Source of the DNA: an uncultured Bacteroides sp.
GTDB lineage: Bacteria; Bacteroidota; Bacteroidia; Bacteroidales; Bacteroidaceae
DNA length: 64,000 bases
Reading direction: 5' to 3'
Assembly: GCA_947173895.1 (NCBI GenBank)
Contig: CAMWGU010000007.1
Span: 1-64,000 of the forward strand
This document shows positions 10,701 through 17,516 of the stretch, one piece after another (the first letter of the stretch is position 1; each line of letters opens with the position of its first letter). The notes beneath the pieces are model-generated. The model searched no databases. It was not told the DNA's origin and worked only from the letters and a program-made list of their open reading frames with translations. Both the position numbers and the translations under genes were made by a program.

Positions 10701-10858
10701 CCATTGACATCTACCACCGTACCTTGTATGGTTGCACCAGCTTGCTGGCCCACCGACGGTATCGGTTGGGATACTTTCATATCGTGTCCGGAATAAGCGG
10801 GAAATATACCGCTAAACATGCACGAAGCAAGTAAAAAAAATCTAAAATGGTTATTCAT
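7769..10858 (-). CDS. SusC/RagA family TonB-linked outer-membrane transporter
   Basis: A 1029-residue SusC-type receptor. In order: signal peptide (about 1-24), a CarboxypepD_reg-like domain (about 40-120, GTVVDVNGEPIIGATVKVKG), the family TonB-box-like EVIVVGYG, a plug with SISIRGNGTPLYVIDG and SMTVLKDAASTAVYG, and a C-terminal beta-barrel ending in aromatic FQLGF. It imports oligosaccharides with SusD using TonB energy. No SusR, hybrid two-component or sigma/anti-sigma regulator sits beside the locus in this window. The 130 bases before the start hold hairpins and an opposing promoter that could control it. Confidence 0.95.
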   Translation of the reverse strand: MNNHFRFFLLASCMFSGIFPAYSGHDMKVSQPIPSVGQQAGATIQGTVVDVNGEPIIGATVKVKGSAQGTITNIGGEFSIQVPLRSTLEISYIGYTTQFVQVSQSGKMKITLKEDTKVLDEVIVVGYGTTSTRKNTAALATVDNEKVKEVPFSDMGSALQGRVAGVIVQQGSAEPGQNGASISIRGNGTPLYVIDGFVVTQARFMQLNKADIESMTVLKDAASTAVYGMNAGNGVVVVTTKQGKVGKLSVDYQANFAFNSPSYPAERMNAYEYATAINKLNQSLGQGVNSFKTPEEMAEIAANLDSYTNWEKELLRNQTPQSEHTVSVSGGDEKIKFFSSLNYLSQSGITKSDCLQFDRYNYRSNVNAYFDKIGLSMGMSVNGTLTDENYPNASAYTIYSRLKDRNPFERPYNEDGTISNQFDNPALILDSPGEIVLRTVYNQLAVDLKWDLPWVKGLSIGLDGNYNIESQDRKDWIEKAPYYDADGNVTLQNPSDISISRSSYQNHRYDFNVRIDYKNTFAEKHNVQATLVHNRQYYHGNSLSAGSNTFYTTAIQQIQKGDAASITASNGESEQASMGYVGRFRYDYDNRYMVEFSGRYDGSDCFPKDNRFGFFPSVSVGWAVSDEQFFAPVKELGLFDYFKLRGSYGEIGINGADHDAYAYMSTYNYNSNAYVIDGKLVNSITPGATPSINMTWYTRKKYDVGFDFATLGNKLEGSFDWFYETTKGYLSAPLYEFTDPIGYALPQEVSKAEDRSEGLDGFIKYSDRMGQVDFSAGFNFTWYHSIAAITNEDKVTLANPYTRKQGYLYGYLGTGYVGTQFYTTPQDVLNNPKRVKSQDLRPGDLWYADVNGDGKIDGQDQRKFGHDATPRFVFGIDLSASWKGLSVLANIQGTGRRQVYMSNIAMGQEGERRLDFAYQLDTWTPENTDADFPRAGNTSLNENNNYASSDFWARNANYIRLKSLTLSYDFKHTALRKEAWLRNLTVFASGVNLFAIGPSVKYADPEAGNFDNYAYPMMRTYSIGFQLGF

Positions 10859-10872
10859 AACAGATTTATGTA

Positions 10873-10880
10873 TATATTTG
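10873..10880 (+). promoter_or_regulatory. Plus-strand -7 element opposite the susC leader
   Basis: TATATTTG matches the Bacteroides -7 consensus TAnnTTTG exactly and points away from susC. No good -33 TTTG is seen at the expected distance. Transcription would start near 10887 and run into two terminator-like hairpins. Confidence 0.4.
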
Positions 10881-10889
10881 TAAGTTAAC

Positions 10890-10937
10890 TAAAAAAATAA
10901 ATGAGATGATACCTGGCAGGGTATCATAATGCTTTTT
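10890..10937. terminator. Bidirectional terminator-like hairpin in the susC leader
   Basis: A perfect 8-bp stem ATGATACC (10906-10913) and GGTATCAT (10920-10927) with a 6-base loop. On the minus strand a U-rich run (complement of 10890-10900) follows; on the plus strand GCTTTTTTA (10931-10939) follows. On the minus strand it lies about 50-70 bases before the susC ATG and could attenuate the operon. Confidence 0.5.
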
Positions 10938-10947
10938 TAGGGTTTCA

Positions 10948-10988
10948 AAGTCGGATAATCTAGTCCATTATCCGGCTTCTTTTTTTTC
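10948..10988 (+). terminator. Plus-strand intrinsic terminator upstream of susC
   Basis: A 12-bp stem with one G-U pair, AAGTCGGATAAT (10948-10959) and ATTATCCGGCTT (10967-10978), with a 7-base loop and a long U-tract to 10987. No plus-strand gene ends here, which is why a small RNA is proposed. Confidence 0.6.
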
Positions 10989-11188
10989 ATAGGCTAACAA
11001 GTAAAAAAGTTTATAGAACATGCAAAAATCACCACTGCAAAATTAAGGAAAGAGAACAGAGCCAAAGGTGTAGCGGGAGTGATAATAGATACAGAATGCG
11101 GAAGCAAATAAGTGAAAAAGTATACAAAAAGGAGTTAAGGTAGCATAGAAAAATATGAGGGAATAACACCGTTCGGTTGCGTCGTAAA

Positions 11189-11270
11189 ACACGTACGTAC
11201 GTGTGGGCTCACACATACGTATGTGTAGGCCTACACATACGGTCACGAAGGCTCACACGTACGTACGTGT
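11189..11270. repeat. ACGTACGT palindromic element, copy 1
   Basis: An 82-bp element with the 16-bp palindrome ACACGTACGTACGTGT at each end (11189-11204, 11255-11270), a third palindrome ACACATACGTATGTGT (11211-11226), and a 22-bp perfect palindrome centred on AGGCCT. Its reverse complement differs from copy 3 at 3 of 82 bases. It starts 81 bases beyond the helicase stop. The rest of 10989-11350 shows nothing recognisable. Confidence 0.9.
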
Positions 11271-11350
11271 TTTTAACCCTGTCTGCAGGCATGAAAATGG
11301 CCGTTTCATGTCCACCATGCAGAGGGGCGAAAAAGTAGAATCCGACGGAT

Positions 11351-14300
11351 TTAATTGTTCATAGACACCATCCCGTCCACACATTTGATCACCCCTTTTT
11401 CCATCAGCAACTGTATGGCCTGTTCGGCCACAGCGCTTACACTGGTTCCCTTTCTGGAGCCAAAGAGCAACAACGTCAGCCTTATCAGTTCTTCCATCGG
11501 TATAGATATTTGCTGCTCTACAATATAGAAAGCGGCATTCATGATTTCCGGCATGGGAATATCCGAAATCTCGCGGTTAGAATGAACGCGAAAGAAGTCG
11601 AAAGCATCAGCCTTCTTTTTGTCTTCCCAGTATATGCTTTTATCGGGAAACAAAGGATCCTTGTAATATCCGTTCTCCAAGACCTTGTCTATAAAGATTC
11701 GAAAGCGTTTCGACATTTTGGGTAAATTCCAAATACGAGACATCCGCTTATATATATAGTTGCGCAATATAGGTTGCTCTATCCGGACAATCTGCTTGAT
11801 TTGATGCTTCACCTTGATGAAAGAATTCAGAAATTGATCAAGATCACCGCCTTCTTTCAGATCCGGAAACTCGGCATAGACATAGTCTTGTTCACGATTG
11901 TTCTGTTCTACCACAGGCTCATTCTCTACTTTGAACGTTTTCAGTGAAACGGGAGGAACCGAGGAAGGAACCGGTTTGTTCTTCTTTATCTCTTCCAGCT
12001 GCTTGATAATACGTTCCACCACATTTTCTTTATGCTTGAACCAGTCCATCGACCATATACGCATGATGTTCCATTGAAGCATCTGCAACACATAAGGCTG
12101 CACAATCTCACGGTCCCGGGTAGTCTTGGTTTCATAATAGTTCTTACCGTCACACAATATTCCCAGCATATACGTATCCGGCTGTTTCGGATTGACAATA
12201 GCCAAATCGACTTTGAAACTGGAGCGTCCCACCAACGTATCCACTTGATATCCTCGTTGTGTCAGCTCCCAGGCTATCAAATTGACCAACCCACTTGGCT
12301 GCCGGTTTTGAAGCTGAACGGCAGGAACGGGAGACGTGCCACGCTCTGCAAATTCCAAGAATTTCTTCAGTCCTTCCACACCCTTCGACTGGGTACGTTT
12401 CAAGTCGATCTGTTCAGAACGCAAGGTGGAAAAGACAAGCATCTCATAACGTGCACGAGATACGGCCACATTCAAACGGCGCTCACCACCCTGATTATTC
12501 AGAGGTCCAAAATTCATGGACACCTTGCCGTTTTTATCGGGTCCGTATCCTATCGAGAAAAGAATAACGTCGCGCTCGTCACCCTGCACATTCTCCAGAT
12601 TCTTCACAAAGACAGGTTCGTTTCCCTGGAAAGCCTTTTCTTCCAGTTCGGGATATTTACCCAGTTCCTCTATCAGCATGTCTTCTATCAGATTCTGCTG
12701 CACTTGGCTGAAAGCAACCACTCCTATACTTTTTTCCGACAATTCCGGTGTCCTCAAGCGATGCTTTATTTCCTTTACAATAGCCTTAGCCTCGGCACGG
12801 TTACTGCGCGTACGCCCCTTGTCATAAGAACCGTCGATCCGAACCAGCCGCACTTTCGAAACCCTATTGTCCACCGAAGGAAAAGTATATAACTTTCCAT
12901 CATAATATTGTGAATTGCTAAAAGCGATAAGACTTTCGTGCTTGCTACGATAGTGCCAAGTCAAATGTCGGGAAGGCATGGACAACGATATACAATCATC
13001 CAAAATACTTTCCATGTCGTCCAATTCGGCTTCATCTTCGTCCACCTGCGAGGAAGAGAAGAAACTTGTGGGCGGCATCTGCTTAGGATCGCCAACCACA
13101 ACCAAAGCCTTACCACGCGCTATGGCACCTATCGCCTCACTGGTAGGCATTTGCGAAGCCTCATCGAAGATTACCAGATCAAATTTTTCTGCATTCAGGT
13201 CAATATATTGCGCCACCGATATCGGACTCATCAACATACACGGACAAAGTTTGGGCAACAAAGTGGGAATTTGATCGATAATTTTACGGATAGACATGCC
13301 GCGCCCCCCATTGGAAATATTTCTTTTCAATATTCCCATTTCGGAACAAGATGCAGCCTCCATAGTCTGTGAAGGAATATTGGTTACCAGCCTGCAATAT
13401 AGTTCTTTTTTGCTTAACTCCTGAAACTCTCTGCTCAGAGATCTATACTTGGCAATCATCTTCTCGAACAGCAACCCATTGAATAGGCGCAAAGTTACAT
13501 CACTATTGACAATACTCAGTGCCAACTGATGATAAAAACCTTTCTTATACGCCTGAGCCGCTTCAGTCCCCGTCCTATGACCATCAACAATATAACGAAT
13601 AATGAAACCATGCTCCGCTTCCAGTTCTTTCTTACGGAAACACCATTGCTCCCAATCTTTTACCAAATCGAAATGTGCCAACCATCTGTCCAAAAGCTTC
13701 GGCCACTCCGTTCCGAAGTTGCTGTCGGGCAACTGCATGCAACATATTTCACTCATTTCGTCCAGTTCCTTATTCAGCTGACTGACATCATCGGCCAATT
13801 GCCGGAATATCTTTTCGTAAGATTGCCAAAACATATTCCAATCCACACCAATCTTCTCTGCCACCCGATTAATCACTTCCATAAACGGCTGTCCCACCAT
13901 CTCTGCATACTCCGACAACTCCCGATGAATCACCGGAAGTTTCTCCAAGACGAGCGCAATGTCATCCCACTTTTCCTTGTTCCCTCTGCCCAAAATTCCG
14001 AAAAAAGACAGCAATTCAGAAGAATGTTCCTGAATCTCTTTCCTATTCTTATTATAAAGGCCGAGTTGTTCCAGCAACTGAGGTACATGCTGCTCTTTCA
14101 CATCCTTATTATAGACCTTCAGCTTTTTGAGGTAAGTACGCTTGGCTAATAATTTCGGCAAGAACCATTTGGTCTCAATTTCGTTCCATTGTTGCTGGAG
14201 GGTAAAGACATTTTCATCAAACAATTGGGGCGCATACTCTTTGTCCAACTCCATCCGTATCTGGTCACGTTCACGCCCTAGCCGGACAATATCCTTCCAT

Positions 14301-17128
14301 TCCTCTAGCAAAGTGATATTTCCGCCCAGTTCCAATAATGCTTTGTTCAGGCAGGGAATGGAACAAAGCAAACTGCTGATCCGGCCCATCCAATTCACTA
14401 CCTTTCGAGTATCGGGAATAAAAATACCCAAACAAGTAGAAAAAGACTCTCGAGCGGCCAAAATACTGTCAAGCAACCGGGCTATAGACTGAAGAGTTTT
14501 CTGCATTTTCTGACAATTCTCTATAGACGCATCGAAAGGTTCCAGTCCCTCCAACGGATGTCCATGCGGATGTCCTGTTATCAGAAAAACCGTATCCAGT
14601 TCCTGTATCTTTTCGCATACAGTGTCCAATTTGTCTTTCGTAAGAGTGCCAAACAAAGAATAATCAATTTCTATTTCATCACCAGGTATTGACAAATAAT
14701 GCGTTATGCAATCATAAAGAGACAGCCCCGACGTATGAGGATGATGCAATGCCTCCATGTAGTCCATCAACCCTTTCCTACGATCGAACAATTGTACGGA
14801 AGCACTTAAATATTTGGCAGACGGCTGAATATGGATAGCCTCTATGGCTTTCTGAAGCTGAGCAAGGAAATGAGATTTAGTAACCTTATTGGAATGAAGT
14901 TCCAAACAAAACGGATCCAATCCGATCTTGGTCAGACGATTCTGTACGACAGAAAGTGCTGCCATCTTCTCTGCAACAAACAGCACACGTTTTCCCTTAT
15001 ATAAGGCATTGGCTATCATATTAGTAATAGTCTGAGACTTACCGGTTCCCGGAGGGCCATGCAATATAAAACTTTTACCTTCTCCAGACTCAATGACAGC
15101 TTCCAATTGCGAAGAATCCACATCCACCGGAATAGAAAAACGATCAGGCATGTAATTCTTGTCCATTTCTCTGGCATCCGCTTCCGGCACAGTTTCCTGC
15201 CACAAGATGCGGTTCTCCATCAAACTAGCTATGATGGCATTTTCTTTAAGTTTGTCTGCATTGCTGTGAATGTCATTCCACATAACGAACTTATTGAACG
15301 AGAATAGTCCCAACATGGATTCTTCCACAACATTCCATCCCTTCATGTGACGGATACAAGTACGGATGATCGCAAATACTTTTTTTACATCTATCCCGTT
15401 ATCATCTTTCGGTAGTGGATTCAGAACAGACAGGTTAATATGAAACTGCTGTTTCAACAATTCCACTAACGTGATGTTCAATATGATTTCCTCGTCTCTT
15501 GAGCGTATAATGTAACCGCTTGTTCCGCCACGGCGTATGATCTCTACCGGCAATAGCAAAATGGGAGCAAAATGAGGCTTTACACTTTTGTCGGATCCAT
15601 ACCATTTCAGAACTCCCAACACCAGAAACAACGAATTGGCTCCATTCTCTTCTATGGCAGTACGCGAAGTTCGATATACAAACTTCAGCGAGTCATACAA
15701 TTCATTTTCAGTCAAATAAGAACGAATTTTCTTATTATTCCGTTCGCTGATCACTAATTCTTCCAAACTTTCTTTCCAAACCGACGAATCATACAATCCG
15801 GTATCATTAGGTTCTATTTTACTTTTGGTAGGACTAGGAAGTATCTGATAATTATCTCCCGACTGCAAATGATCTTCCAAATGATCTATTTCAAAAGAAA
15901 TGAAAGGTATAACTCTCTTTCCAAGCCTGATATTGATCAGGTTGTTTCGTAAAGAGAAGTCCAGCAACTTTCTTTCCCAGATCATTTGTTTAGTGATTTT
16001 CTCTTTGTTGTCACCCAGTTTTATCTCATACCTGTCCAGACGGTTGATTTCCGTTGTGGCATTTTCATGTTCCACCCCGTCTTGTTCCAGTTGCCATTCG
16101 CCGTTATGGTCTATATGTTGCGGTATCGGACGGATTTTACCGAGCCTGCATCTATATACATCAATGAATAATTCAAATTCACTTTCTCCTTTCAGCTGTC
16201 TTTGTGCCATGCCTACAGCCTCTTCGAACGATATGTTTTGAGAAGAGGCTACGGAAGTTGTTTCCACCAACACAATATCATTGACACCATCTGCAGTTCC
16301 TTTCAAAAGAAAAGAAACATCATCGCCCACAGTCTGGTGATAGAGGTCTTCCGTAAGCCATGCCCCTAGCAAAACATGTCCTTTCAACAAGACTAGAAGA
16401 GGATGGATGCCAATAGCTTCCAAACAAGAGGCATACAGCAGAGTCAGATCAAGACAAGTTCCCAGCTTACTGGTAAGTACATTGTCGACCATACGGACAC
16501 GCTGTCCCATGGTCTCAAAACTGGCCGGAGTGGAAGAATAAATCAAAGATTCGGAGCGTAATGCCTCATAGACCGCAGCTACTTGGGTACGTACACGGTT
16601 AGGATCCTGCGTCTGATACTCGTCCAAGGCTGAGCTGCCGGTCCATTTTTCTAAAAATTGAGAAGCCTTTATGCTTATTCTTGAAAGAATCGGATGGCTG
16701 GGAGTAACAAAAGCCGCCAAAAGTTCGGGCATGATGCCTGCTCCGGTCCACTGCTCATAGGCCATCAGTTGAATAGGAAAAGTCTGTTGATACACCTTTT
16801 CATCGGAAAAGGTAACAGTCAGATCAAAATGGGAATCCACTCCTTCTGTCAGTTCCAGTAATTTATCGCCTTCTGGCACAATCTCTAAGGTATTGATTTG
16901 CACCGTCTGCCTTTTAGGAAGGGTGTCTATAACGCACTCTGAGTGTTTAATCAACGTCCCGTCTATTGCCACTTTGATATGTTTCCAATCCACATCAGCA
17001 TTATTCGAAAGCTCGCAGAAATAGCATGAAGGCACATGGTTGTGGATCATCGCATAATTGATACATGGCAGATATTCCAAACGAACGGCACCGTCAAAAT
17101 CAGCTATAATTACATTATTATTTCCCAT
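11351..17128 (-). CDS. DUF4011-SF1 helicase-Vsr-like nuclease-DUF3320 protein (Hhe-like)
   Basis: A 1925-residue multidomain protein. An N-terminal beta-rich part is followed by a transglutaminase-like segment (GTCLDLTLLYASC near 220, KGHVLLGAW). DUF4011 then begins near residue 375 (WERKLLDFSLRNNLIN). A split SF1/Upf1-like helicase follows: Walker A HGPPGTGKSQT near 690, Walker B VIFDEASQMP near 1320, VVGDPKQMPP, and late motifs NVQGDERDVI and RRLNVAVSRAR. Next is a Vsr/MTES_1575-type nuclease (VDLAIVNP, ILCDGKNYY near 1657) and a C-terminal DUF3320 domain. This matches the DUF4011-helicase-Vsr (Hhe) antiphage architecture known from systematic defence screens. It is a single gene with its own promoter and no restriction-modification partner. 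A role in defence is inferred. Confidence 0.85.
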   Translation of the reverse strand: MGNNNVIIADFDGAVRLEYLPCINYAMIHNHVPSCYFCELSNNADVDWKHIKVAIDGTLIKHSECVIDTLPKRQTVQINTLEIVPEGDKLLELTEGVDSHFDLTVTFSDEKVYQQTFPIQLMAYEQWTGAGIMPELLAAFVTPSHPILSRISIKASQFLEKWTGSSALDEYQTQDPNRVRTQVAAVYEALRSESLIYSSTPASFETMGQRVRMVDNVLTSKLGTCLDLTLLYASCLEAIGIHPLLVLLKGHVLLGAWLTEDLYHQTVGDDVSFLLKGTADGVNDIVLVETTSVASSQNISFEEAVGMAQRQLKGESEFELFIDVYRCRLGKIRPIPQHIDHNGEWQLEQDGVEHENATTEINRLDRYEIKLGDNKEKITKQMIWERKLLDFSLRNNLINIRLGKRVIPFISFEIDHLEDHLQSGDNYQILPSPTKSKIEPNDTGLYDSSVWKESLEELVISERNNKKIRSYLTENELYDSLKFVYRTSRTAIEENGANSLFLVLGVLKWYGSDKSVKPHFAPILLLPVEIIRRGGTSGYIIRSRDEEIILNITLVELLKQQFHINLSVLNPLPKDDNGIDVKKVFAIIRTCIRHMKGWNVVEESMLGLFSFNKFVMWNDIHSNADKLKENAIIASLMENRILWQETVPEADAREMDKNYMPDRFSIPVDVDSSQLEAVIESGEGKSFILHGPPGTGKSQTITNMIANALYKGKRVLFVAEKMAALSVVQNRLTKIGLDPFCLELHSNKVTKSHFLAQLQKAIEAIHIQPSAKYLSASVQLFDRRKGLMDYMEALHHPHTSGLSLYDCITHYLSIPGDEIEIDYSLFGTLTKDKLDTVCEKIQELDTVFLITGHPHGHPLEGLEPFDASIENCQKMQKTLQSIARLLDSILAARESFSTCLGIFIPDTRKVVNWMGRISSLLCSIPCLNKALLELGGNITLLEEWKDIVRLGRERDQIRMELDKEYAPQLFDENVFTLQQQWNEIETKWFLPKLLAKRTYLKKLKVYNKDVKEQHVPQLLEQLGLYNKNRKEIQEHSSELLSFFGILGRGNKEKWDDIALVLEKLPVIHRELSEYAEMVGQPFMEVINRVAEKIGVDWNMFWQSYEKIFRQLADDVSQLNKELDEMSEICCMQLPDSNFGTEWPKLLDRWLAHFDLVKDWEQWCFRKKELEAEHGFIIRYIVDGHRTGTEAAQAYKKGFYHQLALSIVNSDVTLRLFNGLLFEKMIAKYRSLSREFQELSKKELYCRLVTNIPSQTMEAASCSEMGILKRNISNGGRGMSIRKIIDQIPTLLPKLCPCMLMSPISVAQYIDLNAEKFDLVIFDEASQMPTSEAIGAIARGKALVVVGDPKQMPPTSFFSSSQVDEDEAELDDMESILDDCISLSMPSRHLTWHYRSKHESLIAFSNSQYYDGKLYTFPSVDNRVSKVRLVRIDGSYDKGRTRSNRAEAKAIVKEIKHRLRTPELSEKSIGVVAFSQVQQNLIEDMLIEELGKYPELEEKAFQGNEPVFVKNLENVQGDERDVILFSIGYGPDKNGKVSMNFGPLNNQGGERRLNVAVSRARYEMLVFSTLRSEQIDLKRTQSKGVEGLKKFLEFAERGTSPVPAVQLQNRQPSGLVNLIAWELTQRGYQVDTLVGRSSFKVDLAIVNPKQPDTYMLGILCDGKNYYETKTTRDREIVQPYVLQMLQWNIMRIWSMDWFKHKENVVERIIKQLEEIKKNKPVPSSVPPVSLKTFKVENEPVVEQNNREQDYVYAEFPDLKEGGDLDQFLNSFIKVKHQIKQIVRIEQPILRNYIYKRMSRIWNLPKMSKRFRIFIDKVLENGYYKDPLFPDKSIYWEDKKKADAFDFFRVHSNREISDIPMPEIMNAAFYIVEQQISIPMEELIRLTLLLFGSRKGTSVSAVAEQAIQLLMEKGVIKCVDGMVSMNN

Positions 17129-17187
17129 TACTACTACAGAGTTTAACTGATAATAAGCTGTAAGTCCATTTTATTCATTCCTGGATT

Positions 17188-17195
17188 CAAAGATA
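17188..17195 (-). promoter_or_regulatory. -7 element of the helicase-nuclease gene
   Basis: TATCTTTG on the minus strand, an exact TAnnTTTG match, about 60 bases before the ATG at 17128. No clear -33 element at 19-21 bases. Confidence 0.4.
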
Positions 17196-17360
17196 CAATA
17201 TATTTAGCAATATTTCATCTTTTATTGCTATTTTAGTAAATATTTCATAGTTATCGGGGTCAAAAAGAATCTCATATTCCTGTTACAAATAATGCTTCAC
17301 ACCATACCCTTTTCACGATGAATATCAATCGGAGGTATTATAAACGATGATAGCGAAATA

Positions 17361-17451
17361 ATAGTATGCGGACTACACGAATCCAATAGACAAACACCGA
17401 TTTCTTTTTAGTCCGTGTTTGTCCGCATTGTTCGTGTAGTCCGTGTACTAT
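17361..17451. repeat. Nested 91-bp imperfect inverted repeat
   Basis: Outer 21-base arms 17361-17381 and 17431-17451 pair with two mismatches around a perfect 13-bp core (CGGACTACACGAA/TTCGTGTAGTCCG). Inner arms GACAAACAC (17389-17397) and GTGTTTGTC (17415-17423) nest inside. It lies between the M13 peptidase stop and the helicase start. It codes for nothing seen and lacks the U-tract of a terminator. Confidence 0.6.
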
Positions 17452-17454
17452 ATA

Positions 17455-17487
17455 TTCTGTGTTTCCTCAAAACGAAAAAACACAGAA
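17455..17487 (-). terminator. Hairpin after the M13 peptidase gene
   Basis: Arms TTCTGTGTTT (17455-17464) and AAACACAGAA (17478-17487), perfect over 10 bp with a 13-base loop, 30-62 bases beyond the stop. There is no strong U-tract, so termination efficiency is uncertain. Confidence 0.35.
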
Positions 17488-17516
17488 TTGACAATAGAAT
17501 ATTCTACATATTATTC

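Larger units (their letters stand above)
10887..10988 (+). ncRNA. Candidate antisense/leader small RNA of the susC locus
   Basis: No ORF is present, but a plus-strand -7 element (10873-10880) is followed by two hairpins each ending in a U-rich tract, giving predicted transcripts of about 50 or 100 nt. The RNA would be antisense to the susC 5' leader. Bacteroides PULs are known to carry cis-encoded antisense RNAs at susC (DonS type in B. fragilis), so the layout is plausible. Expression is an inference. Confidence 0.4.

Noticed and set aside
11043-11246. Short ORFs over the palindromic elements (also 21890-22090 and 57048-57317)
   Set aside because: Their shared TYV-rich translations come from reading the ACGTACGT repeat and not from protein conservation.
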